The translations under genes were made by a program, and so were the position numbers. Shown here piece after piece: positions 54,888-64,000 of a stretch of 64,000 nucleotides of DNA (positions are counted from its first letter, which is position 1; every line of letters starts with the position of its first letter). This DNA is from Holtermannia corniformis. Taxonomy: Eukaryota > Basidiomycota > Tremellomycetes > Holtermanniales. The stretch is taken from contig BCIJ01000007.1 of the NCBI GenBank assembly GCA_001599935.1, positions 568,168 to 632,167 of the forward strand, written 5' to 3'. Below the pieces are notes generated by a model. It saw only the letters and a list, made by a program, of their open reading frames with translations. It had not been told where the DNA came from and did no database searches.

Positions 54888-56873
54888 ATGAGCACCGAGC
54901 GAGCCATCAAGGCCAAGGAGGACAGGGAGCGTGCGCGGGTCGAGATGCGGCAGAGGATGGCGGCCGCGAGGGCCTCGATAGCAGCTATCGAGCTAGAGGT
55001 GTGTAGGCTGGTCAAGAGATCTGCAGTTTGCTCATCTCACAGCGTCCTTGCACGAGTAAAGGAGTTGCAGAGCCGACGCAGGCGACTAGCCCGGCTCCGT
55101 CTGCCTTTCCATCCGAGTTTGGTGTCGTTCCCGTCTCTCCCACTCGGTCAATCGGGACCGTCTCCTCTCGTCCCTCCTCTCTCCGCCGTACCTCTGCATA
55201 CAGCACAAGCACCACTAGGTCAAGTACCCCGGGCAGCCTCCGCCGCAAGTCATCCCGCGTCCACTTTCGCGAACCCGAGACGGCGCCTGAACCCGAGCTG
55301 AGCGCACTAGGGCTCCTTTCATCCGTGATCCCTTTGGGTGATGACTCTGATGACGAGCTCGCAAACTTGCTCAACTTTCCCCTCCCACCCGACGTTGCTG
55401 GCAGATACTCGCTGCCTTCGACGCCCGTCTTGGGACGCGAGTTGACGCACGAGCAACGAGCTCTGGTCGAGCAAGAGGACGAAGACGCTGGCGAGGAACT
55501 GCTGGCGGCGTGCGGACAAAGGGACTGGCGGCTGTCGGCCATGACCGCAGAGGTGCCGTTGCTTCCCGTGCTCAGTCGGCCAGCGAGCTGTCTGGGAAGT
55601 CCGATAGCTGGACCGAGTCGACCGCGGACACCGGACAACATGTCAGACTACGAGGCAGTGTCGCCAAAGACTCAATCTCGGTCTGCCAGTCCAGACGTCA
55701 CGGCGCTGTTGTCGGAAGCGACACCGCGTCGGCGTCAATCGAGGCTGATCAGGAGGTCAAGTCGATCATTCGAGGCCACGAGCTCTGATCTGGACAGCAG
55801 TGATGAGCTTGGTATGTTGCTGCCTAGTCTGAAGACGCACAACTGACATTTCAGATGTGCATACACCCCTTGCACAAGCAGCACTCAAGCACGGGATCAT
55901 CAGCCCAAACTCGTCTCTGCTCTCGCCGCGACCACTGTCACCACTACGGCGGCCACGACCAAAGCTCACACGCAAGCAGTCGTCGAGCGCGGCCCTGCGA
56001 TCCGGCGTGGCCTTTACTTGCGGCCTTGGCTGGTCCGGCAGCGAAGACGAGCAAGAGCTAGAAGCTGCGGCCGCGGCGCTCACACCCGTGTCGAATCGCC
56101 GCCCAAGCCGGGCCAGCATATCTCTCAGTTCGAGTCCTCTATTCGAGCTATCACCGCCTCGCGCACCCTCACCCGACCTAGCGTCGCTATCGCTTCCCGG
56201 TCCCCCCCTCGCCCTATCACTGACGATCCCAACCTCTGTGGCGATGAAACGCCTTTCGATCACTTCCTCGTCCTCGTCCGCATCCTCGCACCAGTTGTTC
56301 ACACCGCCGGGCTCGCGCGCCGGCTCAGGCTCGGGCTTTAGCGGCCTCGATCCAAAATCCTACCCACACTGCAAAACCGCAACGCTCCTGGCCCTCTCCC
56401 CAGGGCACGAACACGACCCGTGGGGCGAGTTTGAGATCATCCTCGAAGCCGATGCCGACTCGGACGAATGGCCCGCCATCCCACCTAAACACCCGGATCG
56501 ACCTCCTAGTCTCCCGCTTGCTCGGGCCAACGGTACCGGCAGCGGCCGGGGCCGATCTCGGATCCCCAGTATCCCAAGACGGGTATCAAACGTTTCGCTA
56601 CGTTCTGCCGTCTCTGAAGAGGATGGTACCGGTTCTCGCCTACCGCCTCCCTCGGCGTATCGGAGGCCTTCAGCGTCACCGTCGCCGAACCGGCATTCGA
56701 CGCCGGTACGTACCGTCTCGAACCCGATCACGATCCCGTCCCCGCGACCACTGAGTGATCTCTTGAGCCCTCCACGCGCTCTACGCAAACCGCGCTCGAG
56801 TTTGTTCACGCCGCCAAACGCCAGGATGGGCGCTGAACAACGGCGAGCGGCGTGGGCGACGGCGCTAGAGTAG
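54888..56873 (+). CDS. Hypothetical Ser/Pro-rich protein with N-terminal charged coil
   Basis: Three exons, roughly 54888-54999, then from about 55082 to 55812, then 55854 to 56873. The N-terminus (MSTERAIKAKEDRERARVEM, RQRMAAARASIAAIELE) is a highly charged helix suited to a coiled coil. The rest is disordered: basic Ser-rich clusters (SLRRKSSRVHFREPETA, SRLIRRSSRSFE), two acidic DDSDDELANLL / SSDLDSSDELD repeats, and a short aromatic-containing part WGEFEIILEADADSDEWPAI that may be a binding motif. It ends FTPPNARMGAEQRRAAWATA. Both junctions keep phase. No family is recognised; many SP/TP sites suggest a kinase substrate. Confidence 0.65.
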
Positions 56874-57050
56874 TCTACTTGTCTAGATGCATGCATGACA
56901 GCTGCGATACAGTTCCGTACATCCACTCTACAGCGCCCTAGAGACCGAAACCGAAAGAAGGAGATACCACAAGCAGAGAGGTCGTAAGCGGTCGTGACGG
57001 TGTTCTTGGATTATACGGCGCAAGGCCACAGTTGGGGTCGAGGGGCTGCG

Positions 57051-58256
57051 CTACAGGACGAGCTCGGCGAGGGTGAACCAGGCCAAGACAAGGGCGCCAG
57101 AGAGGATGGGAAGCGTGAGGTTATCGTCGAGCCCGAGGTCTGTGCATTGTCAGTCCCTGGGCGGGTTGGAATCGACTAGACTTGCCAAGAGCTTCTACGA
57201 CGGCGCCGCCAAACCCAATCACGGCGCTCGTGGCCAGCACGCCTGGAACGGTCTGCACGGCCTGCCAGTGCGCGCCAGCCCAGTCGCTCGCGCGCGAGGT
57301 GTAGAACCCGACGCCGATCAGCACGCCCGTCACGACGGCAGCGTAGAACCCGGCGAGGCTCTTGCGCTTTGCAAACCTGAGCTGCTTGATACCCCACACG
57401 TGGTCAGGCAGCGGCGGGGTGTAGCGACCCCACAGGCGACCAATCGTGCTCGCCGTCGTGTCGGACCAGCTGAGCGTGAGGATGGCGACGACGGCAACGT
57501 CGCGCGGGTACAGTGCGAGGGTGGTGATGACGCCGACGAGGTACCAGATGACGCCGTTGATCTTTGTCTTTTCGGATTCGCGCATGAGCGGGCCGATCAG
57601 GCGCTCGTACGGTCGTCCGAACGCGGGCACGTTGAGGCGCAACATGTCGACGGTGAAGACGGCGACGAGGCCGGTGGTGAGGATCTGGAGCAGTGGGCGG
57701 AGTGTTTCAGGTTGAGCCGCGTTGAGCAGCAGCACGAGAATGCCTATGATATCAACAAGGTGCAGATAGTAACAATTAGTAACACACCAATGCTCGCATG
57801 CAGTGTCTTGCGTGGCACCTCCCAGTCGATCGGGGCGCTGACTGCCGCCTTGGTCTTGACTTTGACCGCTTTGGCCCTGGTCCTAGTTTTGGTAACAGCA
57901 GGCGCTGCGTTGCCGTTCGACGTCGACAGATTCCCGTTTGGCACGTCGACGCTATCCACTCTCTCAGGGGTCATCTTTCCCCCTTTTCCCTCTCCGACCC
58001 GACCACGGTCCACCACCTTGGCAGGCTGCTGCGCGAGCTCACTCAAGCTGGTCGAACTGCTCGAAACACTGCTAGGGGCCGTCGAGCCCGACTGCAAATT
58101 TGAGCCATCGCTCGGCACACGACGTTTCGTTTTCCGTTTCGGCTTTGTCCGCTGCGGGTCGCTCGGTGGTGGGCTCTGCGATGAGAGTTTGGGCGCGAGC
58201 GCTGCGAACCGGTTCGAAGACGAGTAGGTGGACGGTAGGGTCATTGTGATGGCCAT
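57051..58256 (-). CDS. DGK1: CTP-dependent diacylglycerol kinase Dgk1
   Basis: An ER and nuclear-envelope enzyme that phosphorylates diacylglycerol with CTP, making phosphatidic acid. Three exons. A basic disordered N-terminus (QRTKPKRKTKRRVPSDGSN) precedes the catalytic membrane domain: IDWEVPRKTLHASIGILVLL, VDMLRLNVPAFGRPYERLIG, PLMRESEKTKINGVIWYLVG, then LSWSDTTASTIGRLWGRYTP and KRKSLAGFYAAVVTGVLIGV, the CTP-transferase-like core. The protein ends LVLAWFTLAELVL. The last intron has a GC donor (CTTG|gcaagt ... aatgcacag) at about 57137-57183. Separated from SPO7, which acts on the opposing branch, only by RRP43. Confidence 0.93.
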
Positions 58257-58458
58257 TGGCGCGCGTCGGCTCCTTTGTGTGCGTACGTGGTGGTGCAGGA
58301 GATTGCGCGTGGTGGGTGACTTGCTGCGGCTGTACTATCAAGAACAGTAGGCTGGTGATGCCTATCCCGAGTGCGAGATGTTGATGCTGGTTGAGGATGG
58401 ACGTCGACGCGGGAATGACGAGCTGCGAGTGAAAACCACCAACTACAATCCACTTTGT

Positions 58459-58509
58459 AGTTGATTAGGATATTTTCAAGTTGATTAGGTTAATTCGCAG
58501 TTGATTAGG
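58459..58509. repeat. Three AGTTGATTAGG copies at exact 20-bp spacing
   Basis: AGTTGATTAGG starts at 58459, 58479 and 58499; the intervening nine bases differ (ATATTTTCA, TTAATTCGC). Same face of the helix after about two turns, within the shared DGK1/RRP43 promoter. The regular phase with diverged spacers suggests an operator-like array, not simple slippage. Confidence 0.7.
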
Positions 58510-58546
58510 TTTGGCAGCGAAATGTATTAGCACGGTTGAGCAAATC

Positions 58547-58585
58547 TATTACGATTACGATCGAATGTATTACGATTACGATTAC
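58547..58585. repeat. Direct repeat of TATTACGATTACGAT
   Basis: The 15-mer occurs at 58547-58561 and 58568-58582, 21 bp apart, and is itself made of ACGATT units. Lies about 70 bp upstream of the RRP43 start. Confidence 0.65.
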
Positions 58586-58656
58586 AAACTCGGATCAGCA
58601 CAAGTTTCAGTACGAGTGCGAGCGCGAGCGCCAGTGGACCATACTCTGCGCCCACA

Positions 58657-59743
58657 ATGACAGCCGTCGCATCGTCTTCAGCTCTGCCGCAGCCGCCCGC
58701 TCCAGCACCGACCCACGATGCGCCAATGACCGCCGCAACGTTCAAGCGCCTCCATCCAGCGCTCTACCTCTCGCGCTACCTCGCCGAAGGCTTCAGACCC
58801 GACGGCCGTCCAGTCGAGGGCTGGCGCCAGACCAGTGTAAACGTCGGTGCGTGCCCTACCAAGCTCTGTCTCAATGTCATGCTCACTTGCGCAGGCTCAA
58901 TCTCGACCGCGAATGGCTCGTCGCTCGTCCGCATGGGCGATACCACGGTCGTGACGGGGATCAAGGCTGAGATTGCCGAGCCGACCGTTGCGACGCCAGA
59001 TCATGGCTATCTCGGTTCGTAGCAGTGATTGCGACCGATCGCGCGCTGACCGGCAGTGCCCAACGTCGACCTGCCTGCGCTGTCGTCCCCCCGGTTCAAG
59101 CCAGGCCCACCCGTCGACCAAGCCCAAGCGCTCTCTTCCCATCTCCACTCGCTCCTCACTTCGGCGCAGACTCTCCCGCTCGACAGCCTGTGCATCGAGC
59201 AGGCCAAGGCGGCGTGGGTTCTCTACGTCGACGTCGTCTGCATCAACTATGACGGTAACGTGTGGGACGCGATCGTGCTCGGCGTGATGAGTGCGCTGCG
59301 GAATAGTGCGTGCCAGTGGACGAGAGCGGCGTCTTGGCTGACGACGGCGTAGCACGGTTACCCGTCGCAGAGTACAACCCCGAGACGGGGCAGACGCTCT
59401 GTTCGCGTACAGACTCGCGCCCACTCGCACTGGGCCCGACACCGCTCGCAGCCTCTTACGGGCTATTCGAGTCGTGCGTGTTGCCACCATCCAAGCGCTA
59501 AGATCTGACAACCGCAGACTATATCTGCTACCTGACCCTACCGCGCTCGAAGCCGACCACGTCTCGACGACCATCTCGATCGCACTGTACGAAGACGAGA
59601 CGGCGGCACTGATCCGGCACGAGGGGCTCGGAGGTGTCACGGGTCAATCGGGGCGAGATGTCCTGCGGCGGTGTTGGGCTCTGAGCACTGAACGGATCGC
59701 CGTGTTGAGACGGTTGCTGGATGGCGGGGTTGAGGAGCACTAG
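58657..59743 (+). CDS. RRP43: Exosome core subunit Rrp43 (EXOSC8)
   Basis: A non-catalytic RNase PH-fold subunit of the hexameric ring of the RNA exosome. About five exons. The start MTAVASSSALPQPPAPAPTH leads to TFKRLHPALYLSRYLAEGFR and PDGRPVEGWRQTSVNVGSIS, then NGSSLVRMGDTTVVTGIKAE, VPNVDLPALSSPRFKPGPP, LDSLCIEQAKAAWVLYVDVV and CINYDGNVWDAIVLGVMSAL, all RNase PH-fold blocks. The end has LEADHVSTTISIALYEDETA and AVLRRLLDGGVEEH. ARN-type catalytic residues are absent, as expected. Divergent from DGK1 across about 400 bp holding the two repeat arrays. Confidence 0.93.
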
Positions 59744-59904
59744 CATGCATGTATCACTGTAGTCTTGCATCTCGTTGCTGTCGTTCGTAAGGGATATCAA
59801 CATTGTCGGTCGAATGACCCCACACTGGCTCCCCACGACGACGGTCCATCGTTCGACGGCGCAACGACCATCACCGCCTTCGCAGCATCAATCAAGCCTA
59901 TGCA

Positions 59905-61044
59905 ATGCCGCCAAGAGGCTTCAGAACAGGCTCGGTACGGTACAGCCCATCCCTCTTGTGTCCGTCTAACACGCACCAGCCCGCGAGCCGACCATCCAAC
60001 ACTGCGTTCCACCCAGCGGCCGACACGACCACGTTCAAAGACTTGCTCCTGTTCGAAGAGCGGCTCAAGATGAATGCACAGATGCTCAGAAAGCGGAAAC
60101 GGCGGTACGAGGGTGGGTCCAGTGTCGAATGCAAACGACGAGCTGATCACGATGGATCAGCGTTCTTGGTCGGGCTCGTAGCGTTCATCGTGCTGCTCGC
60201 TCATCGGCTCGTGTTTGAGCCGCCGGATGTGAGGGATCACTATGCGGCGAAGGCGAGCTGGCTGACGCTGTGTAGCATACCTTGGTCCGATACCTGGCTC
60301 AAGGTACGCTAGCCGTTGCGCTCGTCACGCTCGTTCTGTTCTTTGCAAGCGGCATGTACGAGGAGCGGATCCGTTATGCAAACCGGTCAGTCTCTCGTAC
60401 TCTCGCCTTGAGCTGCTGGACACTGAGCTGACCACGATAGATATGTCCCACACGCCAACAAGGCCCTTCGGTCCTTCAACATGCACCTCAACATGCGCCG
60501 ACCTACGTTCTCCCTACTCCCCGCTCGCTTCCGCCCATCCCCCCCGACGGCCTCTGCCTCTCCACCCCCATCAACGGCATCGACCAAGTCTGCAACCCGG
60601 TCAACATCCATCATCCCCCCCATCCCTCCGACCACCAACCCTCGGGGCGAGCTCATCTTTTCGAGCCGCGTCGAAAAGGCGTTCAAAGAAGGCTACGAGC
60701 GCTACCGTGCTGCATTCGAGCGGAGGCGCGAGGAGCGCATGCGAGGCGCCACGGCCGCTGCCGGCTGGCGATGGAGCTCGGTCTTGTCGATCGGTGCAAA
60801 GGGAGCGCAAGCGCCGCTCGCCCGGCTGGGAACACCGCCGTTACGGACCCCGAGTCCTGCTGGTCGTGCGCTCTCGCCAAGCGCAGGCCCAGGCAGTAAG
60901 CTTCGAGCGCAGGTCGACGAAAAGCAGCAGGGTCCAATCCCGAGCCACATCTTGCAGTCGGGAGCGCAAAAGGCGAACCGCGAGCGCTCAGAGAGCTACA
61001 GCTTTGTCTTCCAGGGCACGGACAAGAGTCCGGTTGGGTCATAA
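59905..61044 (+). CDS. SPO7: Spo7, regulatory subunit of the Nem1-Spo7 phosphatase
   Basis: Nem1-Spo7 in the nuclear/ER membrane dephosphorylates and activates the phosphatidate phosphatase Pah1. Five exons. The N-terminal helix is TTTFKDLLLFEERLKMNAQM and LRKRKRRYE; two membrane segments follow, FLVGLVAFIVLLAHRLVF and TLAVALVTLVLFFASGMY, and then the family box EERIRYANRYVPHANKALRS plus FNMHLNMRRP. All three splices needed for this chain keep phase. The C-terminal ~170 residues are longer than in yeast Spo7: a Pro/Ser-rich stretch, a charged helix (KAFKEGYERYRAAFERRREE) and an end SYSFVFQGTDKSPVGS. It is 160 bp downstream of RRP43 on the same strand. Confidence 0.9.
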
Positions 61045-61133
61045 CCATGCATCTTTCCTATCATGAATATATACACACTGACTTTGTCGTCTATCGTTGC
61101 GCAGCGCCTGGCACCTCGCCCGCATCAAGTGGC

Positions 61134-63312
61134 CTACTTGGTGCTCGCACCGTCTTCGGACGAAAGGTAGGCGTCTGCGCCGGCCAACTCGTCTTCGTCG
61201 TCCCACGCACCGACCGTAAACTTTTTCAACTGCTTGCCGACCCGAGCCCCCGCCGGAGTCGCAACGACCGTATTCGAGACCGTGCTCCAATGAGTCTCGC
61301 GGAACGTCTCGTACGAGATGATGTTGCTGCGCGGAACAGACCTCGATCTAGGCCGAGTACCGTACGACGCGATGGAACTCGCGCTTGCGCTTGCGCTTGA
61401 GGGGGGAGCGAGGAGCGGTCCGGCCTCGCCGAGGTCGGGGCGAGAAAGCAGGCCTGCGCGCTCAACGCGCTCGCGGGGCGAGTGGAGGCGTAGGGTGGAG
61501 AACCACCAGAGGACGGCAATGAAGGAGAACGCGAGCCAGATGATAGATAGCCCGTGGCCAGAGGGAAGCGTGGTGGACCAGGACCAGAGATAGCTGTCGT
61601 CGTCAGCGCTGCAAGTGTGCACGGAAGAACGACTCACCCTGAGAAGACTGGAGCGAGCATCCGACCGATACTGTAAAAACTTGCGATCAACCCGTTGACT
61701 CTGCCAAAGCATCCCGCCGGGCTGCGATCGGAGATTGTGCATTCAAACGCGCTGCGATGATCAGTTTACGAGCGCTGTACACGACCCGAGCACACTCACG
61801 AGTAGGAAGTTTCTCCAACTTCATAACAGATCAAGACGATCGGCAAGATGCACCACGTCATGGGCCCGGCGCGGCCTTCGTAGCGCGACGTGATTTGCAC
61901 CAGCAAGATGCTCAAGAAGAGCAAGACGTGCGCGAACGAAGTGATGCGGAGGGTCGTGTAGTTGCCAATCCTGTCGTATAGTCGAGGCAGAACGGTGTGA
62001 CCCATGATGATACCCATGACAGACGAGGCTGCCAACATCAAGCCGATTGCTTTGGGCTGGGAGACGTTAGCGAACACTTCAGCGCTGCCGAGGTAAGCGA
62101 CGTACTGTGAGACCGAGGCCGCCGTCCTCGAACGGTGCGCTTGCAAACATCATGAAGCTAGCGCAGTATATCATCGAGACAAAGGCGAGGACTGAGCAGT
62201 CAGCGTGCTGATCTGATCGCCCGAGCTGACAACTCACAAGAACCGACGAGGAGCGGGTAGCGCAACGTTCGACGTTTGACAAGCGCCAAGATGGAAAGCT
62301 CGGCTGGGTCACCTTCAATTGGCTCGTCCAGAGTCTTGATGAGCTCGGCCAGTCGGGGATCGTCGACGCCAGTCTTCATCGACGCCGGAGGGTGGCCATG
62401 GGTCTACAGACGTCAGTGTGGTGAGATTTAGCAGATCAACGGACCTCGGGGAGCCAGCGCCAGACGGCAACGGCCGCGAGGGCAGGGCAAACGGCGGCAC
62501 CGAGAGCAGAGAGCAAGTACGGGTTACGCCTCCAGAGCGCGTGATCGAACAGCAAGGGCATGGTGTCGGCCGGATGAGCGAGCAGGCCGCCAATGAGGGG
62601 ACCGATAGCGGCGCCGATCGGCCAGGCGGGTCCCATGGTCCCCGACACTACATGCGTCAGCTACCCGTCCCTCTGGAACGCAAGCGCACTCACTCTGCGT
62701 CACCTCGCTGTCAACAATCAGTTCATACTGCACCGTCCTGACCAGGACGCTGACAGCGCCAAGGATGCCCGCTGAAAATTTGTCAGTCACTATCACAATC
62801 GCAACACGTAAGCACTCACAAATACTCCGGCTCGCGATCGCCCAGCAGAGGCTCTGGCTGAAGCCGAGGGAGATGCTCGCAATGGTAAAGGCGGCAAGGC
62901 CAACGACGAGGAGGTTCTTGCGGCCGTAGATGTCGGCCAAGTAGCCCCAGAACGGCGAAAAGATGGCTGCCAAGTCAGCGGGTGGCGAATCGCGCTATGT
63001 GAAATTTACCTTCTGTAAAGACGAGCGAGGACTCCTGTGCGGCGTGTCAGGACTGTTCCGGCTTGACAGGGTCGGGAACGTCGGTGGTAACTCACGATCA
63101 AGCCGGCATAGCACGCGGCAGAGGCTGGCGAGTAGCCAAAGCCAGTGACCATTTCGTTGACGAATGGCATGCTGAACCCGCGTCAGCCCGTGTCTCCATT
63201 AGGTGGATCAAGCGACATACATGAAGAAGATGATGATCCCCTCGGATATCTTGCAGAGCGCCAAGACGGACACTGCGCGGCTGGGGTAGCCGGCAGAGAC
63301 GGACGAGGGCAT
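61134..63312 (-). CDS. Major facilitator superfamily transporter
   Basis: Plasma or vacuolar membrane transporter with about twelve spans. The start MPSSVSAGYPSRAVSVLALC leads into KISEGIIIFFIMPFVNEMVT (span 1), then SPASACYAGLIESSLVF and the MFS motif A GYLADIYGRKNLLVVG between spans 2 and 3. Later segments are GPAWPIGAAIGPLIGGLLAH, SALGAAVCPALAAVAVW, GLMLAASSVMGIIMGHTVLP, ILPIVLICYEVGETSYSAF, GRVNGLIASFYSIGRMLAP and SIIWLAFSFIAVLWWFSTL. The pattern is close to the zinc-induced-facilitator/YCR023C-like fungal branch. The cytoplasmic C-tail is long and ends SSEDGASTK. About ten exons, all short gt-ag introns. Substrate unknown. Confidence 0.88.
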
Positions 63313-63510
63313 GACGGAGATGAGTAGTAGTAGAGTAGGCTTACAACGCAAGTAGCGAGGCAACAGTCAGCTATGCGCTGCGAATGACAGGCAATGTCAG
63401 ACGGTGGTGGTAGTTGCTGGTTGGAATGAGCAGCAGCGCGTACGCCCGACAAGACCGCGTCGTGGGGAACGGTCGTGTTCGAGATTGATGCGGGGTCAAG
63501 GTGGAATGCA

Positions 63511-64000
63511 TCACTGAGCCGTCTGGGCGCGACTGACGACCCGTCGCGTCGGGATTTGCTCTTTGGCGATCCGTGTCCGCATCCGGGCCCAACCGAGTTT
63601 ATGGCCCGGCGCGCGCTCCTCGTCGTGGCTCGTCGCACTGCGCGTGCTCTTGCCTTCGCCCTCGTCCGTCTCGCCCTCGTCCGCGCCGTCAAGTAACACC
63701 TGGTGCAGTTTCTCAGCCGAGACTTCGAGTTCGCCAGGACGAGCCGCAAACGTGAATGGCGTATCGGCGATCCCCGGCACGGGGTTGAACAGGGCTTCGA
63801 TCGCGTAGTCGGGTGGAAGGTGAGTCGGCCCTCGATGGATGTTTGCCGGCAAGTGGTGGATATGGTGAGTGTGGTGTCGATGCCGATGAGGGCTTTCCGC
63901 GCGCGGTTCCGGCGTTCGTAATCGGGCAAACTGGTCTCGTAGCCGCTCTCTTGACTTTTTTCCCGCCAGAGACCGGGCCGGGCTCTCGTCTGTTGACGCC
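63511..64000 (-). CDS. 3' end of a gene running off the right edge
   Basis: The minus-strand frame ending at 63511 is open to base 64000. Its C-terminal part (LPPDYAIEALFNPVPGIADT, PFTFAARPGELEVSAEKLHQ, VLLDGADEGETDEGEGKS) looks like real protein, ending VSRAQTAQ. To the right of about 63852 a different frame looks more protein-like (SGYETSLPDYERRNRARKAL, IGIDTTLT). The two would join as TLTIHHLPANIHRG if two bases were absent in CACCATATCCACC, so either a sequencing error or a real frameshift lies there. Coding family not recognised; the 5' end is outside the window. Confidence 0.5.
   Translation of the reverse strand, partial: ASTDESPARSLAGKKSRERLRDQFARLRTPEPRAESPHRHRHHTHHIHHLPANIHRGPTHLPPDYAIEALFNPVPGIADTPFTFAARPGELEVSAEKLHQVLLDGADEGETDEGEGKSTRSATSHDEERAPGHKLGWARMRTRIAKEQIPTRRVVSRAQTAQ

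Noticed and set aside
1..64000. CRISPR arrays, bacterial operons, insertion sequences, retroelements
   Set aside because: No regularly spaced long repeats of that kind, no transposase or reverse-transcriptase motifs, and all genes are eukaryotic with introns.

Overview
The window is nuclear DNA of a filamentous or yeast-like basidiomycete, most likely a tremellomycete. The genes are dense, on both strands and intron-rich. Introns are mostly 42-60 nt with GTRNGT donors, CTRAY branch points and YAG acceptors. The gene set is typically fungal: AA9 LPMOs, a Crh cell-wall transglycosylase, a DUF6534-like membrane protein, PCL cyclin, TIM50 and Spo7. All gene models below were spliced by eye. For most of them exon lengths sum to a multiple of three and the spliced protein matches a known family end to end.

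Layout. 0-16 kb: a 5'-truncated PCL cyclin, IMP dehydrogenase, an orphan ORF, then a head-to-head pair (TIM50 minus, eIF3f plus) in which both genes carry a 2-3 kb intron, followed by a mitochondrial Mmc1/dynamin-like protein. 16-29 kb, mostly minus strand: an AA9 LPMO, coronin, a doubtful small gene, a GPI-type Crh chitin-glucan transglycosylase, AP-3 mu, an orphan, and a 17-exon DUF6534-like membrane protein. 29.6-44 kb: a REEP/Yop1-like ER protein, CTNNBL1, ARP5 (INO80), VPS24 (ESCRT-III), an Nbs1-like FHA/BRCT protein, eEF1B-gamma. 44-46.2 kb: three tandem small ORFs forming an unrecognised protein family. 46.5-53.4 kb: ATIC, an Ayr1-like dehydrogenase, a second AA9 LPMO, and a PMP3 proteolipid gene split into 12 exons for 54 residues. 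54.9-64 kb: a disordered orphan, DGK1, RRP43, SPO7, an MFS transporter, and the 3' end of a further gene running off the right edge.

Functional links. ATIC makes IMP and IMPDH consumes it. DGK1 makes phosphatidic acid, while Spo7 belongs to the Nem1-Spo7 phosphatase that activates Pah1, the enzyme of the opposite direction; they lie within 4 kb with only RRP43 between. The two LPMOs share intron positions and the same Ser/Thr-rich, Cys-basic C-terminal tail. The strongest unusual signal is extreme splitting of reading frames by microexons: 3 and 5 nt in PMP3, 10 nt in the DUF6534 gene, 15 nt in Crh and in coronin, and a 12-nt last exon in ATIC. No rRNA, convincing tRNA, CRISPR, insertion sequence or retroelement was seen.
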